A stretch of DNA of 64,000 nucleotides from Paenibacillus glacialis. GTDB taxonomy: Bacteria; Bacillota; Bacilli; Paenibacillales; Paenibacillaceae. This document shows positions 8,351 through 15,758 of the stretch, in pieces (the stretch's first letter is position 1; each line of letters begins with the position of its first letter). The notes beneath the pieces are model-generated. The model had not been told where the DNA came from. It did no database searches and worked only from the letters and a program-made list of their open reading frames with translations. Made by a program: the position numbers and the translations under genes. Location of the stretch: assembly GCF_001637205.1 (NCBI RefSeq), contig NZ_LVJH01000070.1, forward strand, positions 124,001 through 188,000, read 5' to 3'.

Positions 8351-8512
8351 CCGTACATAAGGATTTCATTTTTCAGCATCTGGCTGGCTTATCTCCTCCC
8401 AATGCTTCATCAATCGTCATGACCTATTGAATTTTTCCTGATAGGTCCTTCTACCATTTCCCACTGTTGAGGATGACGGTTAAGTAAGCAAGCAAGAGAA
8501 CGAAAGTGAACG
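8351..8512. repeat. ~160-bp direct repeat, left copy
   Basis: This copy aligns with 9960-10117 over its whole length with few differences, for example in the block GATTTCATTTTTCAGCATC. The two copies bracket the TIM-barrel gene at 8839-9756. Broken reading frames on the minus strand suggest debris of a gene, not identified. Confidence 0.75.
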
Positions 8513-8678
8513 TGAGGTATGAGGGGAAGGTCAGTTGCCAATCCATCCATATCGTCTTTCTTCTTCTCGGACTGGCGATCGCTGATCATCGATAAAGCCC
8601 TGCTCTAATGGTCTTCCAACCGTTTCTGATCCATAAACAAGGTGTCCTGGATGGTCTCACTGTTTTCACTAAACGTAA

Positions 8679-8713
8679 AAAGGTCCTGCTAGCTAAATCT
8701 AGCAGGACCCTTT
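8679..8713. terminator. strong terminator hairpin
   Basis: AAAGGTCCTGCTAG (8679-8692) pairs with CTAGCAGGACCCTTT (8699-8713) around a six-base loop. It lies ~125 bp downstream of the TIM-barrel gene on the minus strand and may terminate it. Symmetric A and T runs allow use in both directions. Confidence 0.6.
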
Positions 8714-8733
8714 CTATATAATTATAGGGGATG

Positions 8734-8781
8734 CCTTTATATTATGCGATGAACCTTAAAGGGAGATTATAGTGAGGTTAG
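8734..8781. repeat. interspersed ~48-bp repeat, copy B
   Basis: This is the partner of 4471-4518, with a 20-base identical core and few differences elsewhere. Like copy A it follows a strong hairpin. Confidence 0.6.
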
Positions 8782-8838
8782 TATTAACTAAAAACTCACA
8801 CCTTTTAGCGTTTGCGCCGTTTTTCAAAATATTGCAAC

Positions 8839-9756
8839 TTATCTATTAATGGATCGGGCCATTCTAATATAAGTGTGCCTTTTCCCTCTAATAGCAATGC
8901 TATAATCCATAATATTCTCAGGATTAGCCGTTTTATACCCAGCATCGCCAATGTGATGCATATCTGTTCCGGTCATTTTGCACATGAGGGCGATTTGTTT
9001 TATCGTGTCAGAGTCAGCATCTTCTTGAGAGGTGCCTATGGCGGTCAGGGTTAAAGCTCCAAGACTATGTGCGTATGTAACTAGCTCTTTAATGTATTCC
9101 ATCGTAATACCTGGAACTGTTCCTGGTGCAGGTATTAATATAATATTGGCACCTGCTTCAACAAATTCCTTGATATCAGCTTTGGTGATAATATTTTCTC
9201 CCGCTTCCTTGAGTGATCCAGATGCATGCATTTTGCCCGCAACTAGAATTATTTTATCTCCCAAAATGGCATCTATCCCTTTCAAGGAACTTGTAATAGC
9301 CTTATTAGAAACTCCCGTGCCTGGATTACCAGTTAAAATAATCATATCTGCTCCTAGTTCATAAGCAGTCTTAGCCGTATCAGTAGTAGCAAGCCTACCC
9401 TGTGATATCGCTGTAAATTCACCTATAATCTCTTGTTCATTATCTACCGGCTCTAAATTAACCCCTATCAACCTTCCAGTCAATCTTTTAATCTCTTTAA
9501 TTACATTTGGTTTCTCAACATTTGGAATTCCATTAAATATAGGCTCATAAACATCGAACATATTTAACAGTAAAATATCTGCACCAAAGGCTGCCGCAAG
9601 TTCCGCATTACTAATGGCATGCAGTGTAGGATTATACAGTCCAATGATTTCCGATACTAAGACTCTACCTTCACTAGCAACAATAGAATCTAATATATCT
9701 ATCTTTTTCATTTCTATAAAATCTGAAGCGTTACAGTCTAATATACGTTTTGTCAT
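8839..9756 (-). CDS. TIM-barrel, PEP-phosphonomutase-like protein (DUF7916-type)
   Basis: The protein has 305 residues. It starts at ATG 9756 with GGAGG 6 bases upstream; the longer reading has no ribosome site. Alternating beta strands and helices fit a TIM barrel: ADILLLNMFDVYEP, ADMIILTGNPGTGVS, DKIILVAGKMHASG, ANIILIPAPGTVPGIT and GALTLTAIGTSQ. The phosphate-binding-like loops (GNPGTGV, PAPGTVPG) suit a phosphorylated sugar or enolate ligand. Related genes are often annotated as haloacid-dehalogenase-like or PEP phosphonomutase and sit beside PTS loci, but no PTS gene is here. Specific substrate unknown. It stands alone between two ~160-bp direct repeats, suggesting arrival as a unit. Confidence 0.65.
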   Translation of the reverse strand: MTKRILDCNASDFIEMKKIDILDSIVASEGRVLVSEIIGLYNPTLHAISNAELAAAFGADILLLNMFDVYEPIFNGIPNVEKPNVIKEIKRLTGRLIGVNLEPVDNEQEIIGEFTAISQGRLATTDTAKTAYELGADMIILTGNPGTGVSNKAITSSLKGIDAILGDKIILVAGKMHASGSLKEAGENIITKADIKEFVEAGANIILIPAPGTVPGITMEYIKELVTYAHSLGALTLTAIGTSQEDADSDTIKQIALMCKMTGTDMHHIGDAGYKTANPENIMDYSIAIRGKRHTYIRMARSINR

Positions 9757-10274
9757 GATAATACCTCCAATAATTTTTGGGAATAAAATAGGCAATAGCA
9801 GAAAAGGATATCCTTCTCAGCTATTGCCCATTCAATGGTAACACGCTGTATACTTAAGATATGTAATTGAATTGAATTATAAGTTCATTTGTAAAAATTG
9901 TCAATAGAGATAGGTGGCTCAGTAATAAAACATTTACCCTTGTTCATGATTTTCATTCACCGTACATAAGGATTTCATTTTTCAGCATCCGGCTGGCTTA
10001 TCTCCTCCCAACGCTTCATCAATCGTTATGAACTGTTGCATTTTTCCTGATAGGTCCTTCTACCATTTCCCACTGTTGAGGATGATGATGAAGTAAGCAA
10101 GAGAACGAAAGTGAACGAACTGTATGGGAAATATCATGATCCTTGTTTGTCTCCTAAGTACAACCACCGATATTAAAATGTGCTATATAACTTACGCAAA
10201 AGCCCCGTCAATCCCTACTATTATAAAGAACTGAAATTAGAAAATGAGTTGAAAACTAAGATTAGAAACAGATA
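9757..10274. other. gene-free stretch, mostly the second direct-repeat copy
   Basis: Positions 9960-10117 hold the right copy of the ~160-bp repeat. The rest is A/T-rich with no ORF I can support. The promoter of the TIM-barrel gene should lie in 9757-9950, but no convincing -35/-10 pair stands out. Confidence 0.4.
9960..10117. repeat. ~160-bp direct repeat, right copy
   Basis: This aligns with 8351-8512. Both begin CCGTACATAAGGATTTC and end GAGAACGAAAGTGAACG. They are in the same orientation, so recombination between them would delete the TIM-barrel gene. Confidence 0.75.
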
Positions 10275-10713
10275 ATGAATTTTGCATCGTTTACGTTGAC
10301 TTCTAATACAGCCGGTTCCTTTTCAATTCCCATTGCTACTGTTGTAGGAGAGACGACACTGGCAACCATTCAATTAACGCTTGATAATGTGAATGATGCT
10401 GCCTGACTGAACGCAACGATTGGGGCCAGTTCGGCTGTTAATAGTACATTAACTTACAGAATCTACAGAAATGCTGTTGTGGTTGGCACGGGGATCCTCT
10501 CTGCTTTCAACGAAATTGAAGGTACCTCTTTTGAAAACACTGTTGTTACTCCCGTTTCACATGTGGACTATCCGCTTGTTTGTGGGTCCTGTAACTTATA
10601 TCCTAACCGCACAGGTAACCATTCCTAGGAGTTCTTCTACTAGAGAGAACACGATACAATCTCAAAATGTAGCAATAACAACAGAAGATACAGTCCATTT
10701 ATTTACAGCGTAG
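10275..10713 (+). pseudogene. broken gene for beta-rich surface-type protein
   Basis: From ATG 10275 the frame reads MNFASFTLTSNTAGSFSIP and ATIQLTLDNVNDAA, hits TGA, and resumes as LNATIGASSAVNSTLTYRIY. After VSHVDYPL one base is inserted and the frame shifts. In the new frame it ends GPVTYILTAQVTIPRS ... TEDTVHLFTA, stopping at 10713. Together this would make a ~145-residue Thr/Ser-rich beta protein, like the C-terminal trimerisation domains of spore-surface or phage tail fibre proteins, though no family was recognised. One nonsense codon and one frameshift make it a pseudogene. Confidence 0.6.
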
Positions 10714-10759
10714 GGTCATTAATTCAAATCCAGTACAGACAATCAAGACTTACAACAAT

Positions 10760-10790
10760 AGGGATTGGTATACTCAGTCCCTTTTTATTT
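10760..10790 (+). terminator. rho-independent terminator
   Basis: AGGGATTG (10760-10767) pairs with CAGTCCCT (10775-10782) with one G-U pair and a seven-base loop, followed by TTTTATTT. It lies ~50 bp past the broken beta-rich gene and probably terminated it. Confidence 0.65.
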
Positions 10791-10923
10791 AATTGTGGTC
10801 ACATACGAACACGTTTCCTAATGCCGTAAGCATATTTTAGTTGCTCCTTTATACTATAAGGATTTTTAGGCATAGAAAAACCCACCCGAAGGTAGGCTTA
10901 GGCTTGAAGAAATATGTTTATAT

Positions 10924-11856
10924 TTACTCTGACATATTTGTCAACACACCATTGGTAAAAAAAAGATAATCGTCTGATCCACTATCATTTTCATATACCC
11001 ACATAGAAGTTGTTCCCCATGAATAAGTATCACTTGTTTGACGTGTATACACTCCCCATGATAAATACACCATTTCTTCGGTCATACCAATACTTACAAT
11101 CGTTTTCTTAATTTCATTCCAATGCTTCTGAGAGTATTTAAATCGTTTAAAAGGACTATCCACAAAAAAACTTATTTTGGAACCGTCATCTTTGATTATT
11201 GCTACAAGATTTCTTCCCTTATGGATCAAATAAACGTTTATGTAATCTGAATCCTCATTTCTTTTCACAGCTGTTACGTCTACCTCTACTAAATTGTCTA
11301 TACCATCATATATAGGATTTCCTGATAAATCTTCAACATATACATTAGTAGTCCATAGCCATGCCCTACCTACTATTAAATCCTGGAACCTCTCATAAAT
11401 ATCATTAATCATAATCGTTACACTTACTTTATCCGTATTAACAACGATAGATTCTAAGTATTGCCCACCCAAATATGTAGTACCGTAGTTTACGGAAACC
11501 CCTAACTGAAAAGCACTCTTCACCAGTTGTAAAGGTATCATTAATTTGCCATCGATAATTTGAGAAGGTATATTAAAAAATGTCTTAACATTATTAATGT
11601 TTGCATATTTAGAATTGACCTGTATCTGAACATTCGTATTTAAATAACTTAATGTAATTTCTTTCTTTTCATTGATTACTAACTGTCCTCCGATTTCTTT
11701 CATAAATTCTGCTGCAGGTATTAAGGTCGTATTTTTGATAATAACACCACTGCCTTTTAATACTGAAGACTTGGTTTGTTCTGCTGATACCACTCCGTTA
11801 AAGACAATACTACACACTATTAAAACCCCAATAATACTAAATATAAACTTCTTCAT
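10924..11856 (-). CDS. secreted protein with copper-amine-oxidase-N-like stalk domain
   Basis: The protein has 310 residues with a clear Sec signal: MKKFIFSIIGVLIVCSIVF, then cleavage near VVSA-EQ. Residues ~40-120 (TTLIPAAEFMKEIGGQLV, then DGKLMIPLQLVKSAFQLGV) follow the copper amine oxidase N-terminal (stalk) pattern. This domain is widespread in Paenibacillus surface proteins and implies no oxidase activity. The C-terminal ~180 residues are a beta-rich module rich in Tyr/Trp that I do not recognise. The start is ATG 11856, preceded by GGGGG; an upstream in-frame TTG overlaps that site. It is monocistronic as far as can be seen, and its function is unknown. Confidence 0.7.
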   Translation of the reverse strand: MKKFIFSIIGVLIVCSIVFNGVVSAEQTKSSVLKGSGVIIKNTTLIPAAEFMKEIGGQLVINEKKEITLSYLNTNVQIQVNSKYANINNVKTFFNIPSQIIDGKLMIPLQLVKSAFQLGVSVNYGTTYLGGQYLESIVVNTDKVSVTIMINDIYERFQDLIVGRAWLWTTNVYVEDLSGNPIYDGIDNLVEVDVTAVKRNEDSDYINVYLIHKGRNLVAIIKDDGSKISFFVDSPFKRFKYSQKHWNEIKKTIVSIGMTEEMVYLSWGVYTRQTSDTYSWGTTSMWVYENDSGSDDYLFFTNGVLTNMSE

Positions 11857-12182
11857 TTGTACCCCCAATAATAAATTTTCCTAATCATACCATTCTAAGA
11901 TTAATAGGTATATAGAATCCGTAAACCGAAAGGGTTGTGATCCAAGAGCAATAACGAGATACTAATTGAAAATCACCCTTTGAAAAGTGCCTCTGTCAAT
12001 CTTAGTCTTCTATTGATATTTCAGCCCTGATCATGAGTCGTTAGACTTTCCTTCCTCCGGAATTAAGACAATGTGATTCATATTTATATGCCTCTATCCC
12101 TTCAACTATCTCTATTATCTTTCATTAACATTTTACCGATAATATTAATGTACATAATTTAATTTACTAGGAGGAAGAAACC
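11857..12182. other. intergenic region between divergent genes
   Basis: About 325 bases separate the stalk-domain gene and the YjfB-type gene, which diverge. Promoters for both must lie here, but no clear -35/-10 pair or repeat was found. Confidence 0.35.
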
Positions 12183-12359
12183 TTGGACATTGCTGCACTT
12201 TCAATGGTTATGGCTCAAAGCAACTTAAAACAAGCCGTTGGTATCTCAGTTCTCAATATGTCAAAAGAACAAGCTGGTGGAGATGTTCAAGCTTTAGTTA
12301 AAATGATGGAGCAGAGCGTTCAACCAAATTTAGGCGGCGCTATCGACATCAAAGCCTAG
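12183..12359 (+). CDS. YjfB-type putative motility protein
   Basis: This is a 58-residue protein starting with TTG at 12183, after AGGAGG with a 7-base gap. The sequence begins MDIAALSMVMAQSNLKQAVG, continues ISVLNMSKEQAGGDVQALVK and ends PNLGGAIDIKA. That is the YjfB family of short proteins, annotated as putative motility proteins in Bacillus; the molecular role is unproven. There is no membrane segment. A good terminator follows 12 bases later, so the gene is monocistronic. It is intact and its composition fits the host. Confidence 0.75.
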   Translation: MDIAALSMVMAQSNLKQAVGISVLNMSKEQAGGDVQALVKMMEQSVQPNLGGAIDIKA

Positions 12360-12370
12360 TACGTCGTTTG

Positions 12371-12399
12371 GAGAGGCATTCTGCCTCTCTACTCTTTTT
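12371..12399 (+). terminator. rho-independent terminator
   Basis: GAGAGGCA (12371-12378) pairs perfectly with TGCCTCTC (12382-12389) around TTC, followed by TACTCTTTTT. It directly follows the YjfB-type gene. Confidence 0.85.
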
Positions 12400-12844
12400 G
12401 TACGTCTATATTTCAAAGTATAATTTACAGCTTTTTTACATCTATAGATTAAAGATAATCTCAGTTCAATAAAGTAAGTTACTCTCTGATTTAGTGGATT
12501 TCCACCTTCCCTCCTTGGGCGCCAGTCATGGAAGTTACATGAACGTTCGGGGATAAATACACATAGCGGTAATGATAAAAGTCAAAACACATCAATATGT
12601 TTCCTAAAGATGTACATACCTGCTACAGCTCACATGAAGGCATCAAATCTATAGCAGATTAAAGAAACAAGTGTCATGGGTGAGAAAGCTAATCCGACAT
12701 GAATTTTTGACCGATGAGGAACAATCTAAAGTCGGGACGACATCAATTACTACTACAACAGATCATCAAACTGAGTAATCCTACAATCGAGCAGCTCTAA
12801 ACCATAATCAGTACTTACAGAAAACAATGGGGATTTCAAACCCT
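12400..12844. other. gene-free stretch
   Basis: No intact ORF is supported. On the plus strand ~12745-12850 contains a short readable segment (QIIKLSNPTIEQL) with stops on both sides, perhaps transposase debris. Nothing else was recognised. Confidence 0.3.
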
Positions 12845-12845
12845 A

Positions 12846-12877
12846 AAAAGGAGATCTGCCATTGGCAGAGCCCCTTA
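12846..12877 (-). terminator. terminator of YjcZ-type copy 2
   Basis: On the minus strand AAGGGGCTCTGCC pairs with GGCAGATCTCCTT around three bases with one mismatch, followed by TTT. It lies 20 bases past the stop of the YjcZ-type gene at 12898. Confidence 0.6.
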
Positions 12878-12897
12878 GATATCAATTTTTCCTACAA

Positions 12898-13080
12898 TTA
12901 CACCCATAGTGCTTTAGTGATGATTACTAACAATATAAACAATACTAGAATCGCGCCTGTAGATCCACCTAAACCAAATCCTCCGACTGGACAACAACCT
13001 CCAGCGATTGGTCCAACATTTGGTCCAACGTTTGGTCCAATGTTATTTCCACAACCATATCCTCCCAATACTTCACCCAT
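12898..13080 (-). CDS. YjcZ-type sporulation micro-protein (copy 2, long)
   Basis: This 60-residue protein starts at ATG 13080, with AAAGGAGG 8 bases upstream; the longer reading upstream has no ribosome site. It keeps the family head (MGEVLGGYGCG) and the C-terminal helix (TGAILVLFILLVIITKALWV). Between them an expanded region carries three GPNVGP-like units (NIGPNVGPNVGPIAGG) and a Cys-Cys pair. The repeat makes it about 25 residues longer than its neighbours. The DNA under the repeat is a 12-base tandem repeat, so length may vary between strains. Membrane insertion through the single helix is expected; function unknown. Confidence 0.75.
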   Translation of the reverse strand: MGEVLGGYGCGNNIGPNVGPNVGPIAGGCCPVGGFGLGGSTGAILVLFILLVIITKALWV

Positions 13081-13231
13081 GATTAATTCCTCCTTTATTT
13101 GTCTACACCGTAGTCTATGTTTAATACTCAAAATGGGATGGGCTATCTGGTAAAGAAATATAAACTTCTTGATTACTGTATCCTGCTGTTGATATAGGTT
13201 AAATCCCCGAGGTCTTAAAGCAAGCAGATTT

Positions 13232-13264
13232 AAAAAGGACTCTACTACCAATCTGTAGAGCCCT
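13232..13264 (-). terminator. terminator of YjcZ-type copy 3
   Basis: On the minus strand AGGGCTCTAC pairs with GTAGAGTCCT around nine bases, with one G-U pair, followed by TTTTT. It lies ~30 bp past the stop at 13294. Confidence 0.7.
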
Positions 13265-13293
13265 CATAAAGGAAAGGATAATAATAGCTTACA

Positions 13294-13401
13294 TTAAATC
13301 CATAAAGCTTTAGTAATGATAACCAACAAAATAAACAAGACTAAAATTGCACCTGTGTTGTTGAACACTCCACCGCCATATCCACCTACAACTTCACCCA
13401 T
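13294..13401 (-). CDS. YjcZ-type sporulation micro-protein (copy 3)
   Basis: This 35-residue protein starts at ATG 13401 after AAAAGGAGG. The head is MGEVVGGYGGGVFNN and the membrane helix is TGAILVLFILLVIITKALWI, almost identical to copy 2 at the C-terminus. It has its own terminator at 13232-13264. The high similarity of the helix coding region to copies 1, 2 and 4 shows tandem duplication and divergence. As with its paralogues, spore association is inferred only from the family; no function can be assigned. Confidence 0.8.
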   Translation of the reverse strand: MGEVVGGYGGGVFNNTGAILVLFILLVIITKALWI

Positions 13402-13742
13402 GTTTAACGCCTCCTTTTTATAAGGTACATACTATCTTATGTACAATGCGGAATAAGGCACGGGCTTGTTGGTAACAAAAATTCCACGTTAGATTTCATT
13501 AACATCATCTTCAAAAAATTAAAATACCCTAAAGTGATATATATTAATATTAACCAAACCATGGCTTTAACAGAGGAAATGTTATCAATGAACACTTAAG
13601 GATATTCGTTGAGAGAAACCCAAATCCTTGAATAAAATCGAGTATACCGTCTTATCTGATGATCTAGTTCATTCCTCCATACAAAAGGACACAAGAGTAC
13701 GTTCAAGAGGAGGATATTCCTTTCCTACATAAACACAAACAT
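13402..13742. other. gene-free stretch
   Basis: About 340 A/T-rich bases with no ORF I can support and no recognised repeat. The promoter of YjcZ-type copy 3 should lie at its left end. Confidence 0.3.
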
Positions 13743-13780
13743 AAAAAAACAGGCTAGCCCTTATACTCAGGTAGCCTGTA
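13743..13780 (-). terminator. terminator of YjcZ-type copy 4
   Basis: On the minus strand ACAGGCTA pairs perfectly with TAGCCTGT around a 15-base loop, followed by seven Ts. It lies ~30 bp past the stop at 13809. Confidence 0.75.
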
Positions 13781-13808
13781 TTGCTAGCTAACTATAAAAA
13801 TGTATCCC

Positions 13809-13904
13809 TTAAAGAATAAATGTTTTAGTAATAATAACCAATAAGATAAACAATACTAAAATTGCAGCTGTTGATGTTCCAAGTCCTCCAACAAAACCTC
13901 CCAT
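13809..13904 (-). CDS. YjcZ-type sporulation micro-protein (copy 4, shortest)
   Basis: This 31-residue protein starts at ATG 13904 after AAAGGAGG. Its head is reduced to MGGFVGGLGTS, followed by the shared helix TAAILVLFILLVIITKTFIL. The C-terminus matches copy 1 more closely than copies 2 and 3, so there are two subgroups (ending KTF and KALW). It has its own terminator. A longer in-frame reading extends upstream to 14060 but lacks a ribosome site and overlaps the nuclease gene. Confidence 0.78.
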   Translation of the reverse strand: MGGFVGGLGTSTAAILVLFILLVIITKTFIL

Positions 13905-14001
13905 ATGCAATTCCTCCTTTTCTGGATTATACAGTAGCTTATGTTTGGAATTGATTATGGCAAGGGCTCTTTGGCAAAGAAATGAAATCATCATCTTATT
14001 G

Positions 14002-14445
14002 TTATTGAAATATGAATTCAACTCGACTTCCATCTGAATAATCTTCAAGCTGATTCCCAACCCAGCTTCCTGCTCCCCTGTTGTCTTTCGGACTTATGTA
14101 TTCGATATCCGCATTAGCCCCGCCTTCGGCACACATGGCCATCGGCCACTCATCCCGGTCGAATCCCTTTTTCGTCGGAACTCCCTTTAAGGATTCACTA
14201 CGGTTATCTTCTGCTCCGGATCGATCAATCGTACAAATAGCAGAGTGTCCACTTCTAATCGCATCTTGAATATGAGCTCCGGTCTCTGGGTAACGATCCG
14301 CAGGGAACACTAACGAATAATCGGCCTCTGTGCTAGGTTCAACTTGATCAGACTTGCTCGATATGTCGATGTCGAAATAATACGCCCCTAATGCCATTAC
14401 TACTACCAGAACAAGACTAAGTATAGATCGTTTTAGCTTTTTCAA
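14002..14445 (-). CDS. secreted NucA/NucB-type deoxyribonuclease
   Basis: The protein has 147 residues with a start at TTG 14445, chosen because GGGGGAG lies 8 bases upstream; upstream in-frame ATGs have none. Residues ~1-25 (LKKLKRSILSLVLVVVMALG) form a signal or anchor. From about residue 45 the sequence follows the NucA/NucB deoxyribonuclease domain: RYPETGAHIQDAI, GHSAICTIDRSGAEDNR, KKGFDRDEWPMAMCAEGG and the final GSWVGNQLEDY. The Asp-Arg-Asp-Glu-Trp motif carries the expected catalytic acids. In Bacillus such enzymes degrade extracellular DNA during competence (NucA) or sporulation (NucB); which role applies here is not decided. Confidence 0.85.
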   Translation of the reverse strand: MKKLKRSILSLVLVVVMALGAYYFDIDISSKSDQVEPSTEADYSLVFPADRYPETGAHIQDAIRSGHSAICTIDRSGAEDNRSESLKGVPTKKGFDRDEWPMAMCAEGGANADIEYISPKDNRGAGSWVGNQLEDYSDGSRVEFIFQ

Positions 14446-14530
14446 CCTAAATTCTCCCCCTATGTTAAAAGCCATTTCTGTAGTGTTGAAATATATCATA
14501 TTTTGCGTAATCTTGCTATTGAAAAAAGAG

Positions 14531-14570
14531 AAAAACCTCCAATACCACTATACACGTGGAATTGAAGGTT
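14531..14570 (-). terminator. terminator of ung
   Basis: On the minus strand AACCTTCAATTCCAC pairs with GTGGTATTGGAGGTT with few mismatches, followed by TTTTTC. It lies ~145 bp past the ung stop and before the nuclease gene. Confidence 0.65.
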
Positions 14571-14714
14571 ATTGTTAGGCATAGACTCTCAATAACTAGA
14601 TGAATGCCCATCCGCCATTTTCTCGTATCATCCTTGCTCCTATATATGGATTATTTCTCTCTGATAAAATTGAGGATATCTAGGATTGAAGTTCATGAAC
14701 GAATCGAATAATCT

Positions 14715-15383
14715 CTACAAGTCAGGAATAGTCCAATTAATCGGCTGCACACCTGTTGATTCTAAGTAAGCATTTGTTTGTGAGAATGGCTTACTCCCAA
14801 GAAATCCACGATACGCCGCTAACGGGCTTGGATGACTTGATTGAACGACCTTATGTTTACTCATATCTATAAGCGACGTTTTCTTCTGTGCATGACTTCC
14901 CCATAGAATAAACACCAGCGGATTGTCACGTTCATTTAATTTCTGTATGATGGTGTCCGTGAATTGTTCCCATCCCAGTCCCTCGTGTGAGGCAGGCTGA
15001 GCCTCCTGAACTGTGAGTACCGTATTTAGCATAAGAACACCTTCTTTACCCCAATGTTCTAAAGAACCGTGATTCGGGATATCTACAAGCAGATCTGCCT
15101 GTAACTCTTTGTGAATATTCCTTAGAGAAGGTGGGATGCGTACATCCGGCATAACCGAGAAGCTCAATCCATGAGCCTGTCCCGAACCATGGTAGGGGTC
15201 CTGGCCTAATATTACAGCTTTCGTTGCTGTATATGATGTGAGCTTGAGTGCTTCGTATACACATTCCTTAGGAGGAAATATAGTATATTGCTCATATTCA
15301 TTTATTATCCTTTGTTGTAACTCTAGAAAATAAGGTCTACTCATTTCATCTTTCAACACTTCATCCCAATCATTACCGAACAT
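14715..15383 (-). CDS. ung: uracil-DNA glycosylase
   Basis: This family-1 uracil-DNA glycosylase of 222 residues removes uracil from DNA at the first step of base excision repair. The signature KAVILGQDPYHGSGQAHGLS carries the catalytic Asp (D62), and VQSSHPSPLAAYRG the catalytic His and the leucine loop that flips the base. LVFILWGSHAQKK is the expected strand-loop between them. Length is normal for Ung. I prefer ATG 15383 because AAAGGG sits 9 bases upstream; the in-frame TTG three codons earlier overlaps that ribosome site. It is monocistronic, with a terminator at 14531-14570, and lies between the accessory region and tRNA-Leu. Confidence 0.95.
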   Translation of the reverse strand: MFGNDWDEVLKDEMSRPYFLELQQRIINEYEQYTIFPPKECVYEALKLTSYTATKAVILGQDPYHGSGQAHGLSFSVMPDVRIPPSLRNIHKELQADLLVDIPNHGSLEHWGKEGVLMLNTVLTVQEAQPASHEGLGWEQFTDTIIQKLNERDNPLVFILWGSHAQKKTSLIDMSKHKVVQSSHPSPLAAYRGFLGSKPFSQTNAYLESTGVQPINWTIPDL

Positions 15384-15477
15384 CTGATTCAACCCTTTCC
15401 ATTTCTATTTAATCGCAAAAATAAACCGACTCCAGATTTCGGAGCCGGCTTATTTTCTTCTTGCATATTAATCATGA

Positions 15478-15563
15478 TGCCGAGGACGGGGGTCGAACCC
15501 GTACGGTAGTCACCTACCGCAGGATTTTAAGTCCTGTGCGTCTGCCTGTTCCGCCACCCCGGC
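15478..15563 (-). tRNA. tRNA-Leu (anticodon TAA)
   Basis: The 86-base gene folds as a class II tRNA. The acceptor strand GCCGGGG starts at 15563, the anticodon loop is ACTTAAAAT (TAA), and there is a long variable arm (GGTAGGTGACTACC). The T-arm is CGGGTTCGACCCCCG and the 3' end is CCTCGGCA. CCA is not encoded. It lies between the GH30 operon and ung, both on the same strand. Confidence 0.95.
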
Positions 15564-15705
15564 ATAATACCGCGATTATAGACCGTAAGATACGGTTATA
15601 CCTCGCATAACTTTTCGCTCAATTAATTTAAACGTCCAGTGCAGCCTCTAAAGTCCTGCCTGATTGATTATACGCAGGTATAAGCATAGAGTCAAGCTTT
15701 TTTTC

Positions 15706-15736
15706 AAAAAAAGCTGCCGAAGCCTTATCGACAGCT
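15706..15736 (-). terminator. terminator of GH30 operon
   Basis: On the minus strand AGCTGTCGA pairs with TCGGCAGCT (one G-U) around a seven-base loop, followed by six Ts. It lies ~20 bp past the GH30 stop. Confidence 0.85.
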
Positions 15737-15758
15737 CGCTCCCTTCCATTAACAAAAC

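Larger units (their letters stand above)
7846..8838. other. ~1-kb gene-free stretch with coding debris
   Basis: No intact gene is supported. Positions 8351-8512 are one copy of a ~160-bp direct repeat. 8679-8713 is a strong hairpin and 8734-8781 the second copy of the ~48-bp repeat. On the minus strand ~8235-8330 reads KYLKTGKIGVDPNEMLLEF, which looks like a gene fragment but was not identified. Confidence 0.4.

Noticed and set aside
8228..8422. 64-codon open frame on the plus strand
   Set aside because: It overlaps the direct-repeat copy, has low-complexity Phe/Ser/Leu content, and no ribosome site.
10708..10740. Second tRNA-end-like att site
   Set aside because: The sequence near the end of the broken beta-rich gene only loosely resembles a T-arm and has no matching stem, so it is not a partner of 3812-3850.
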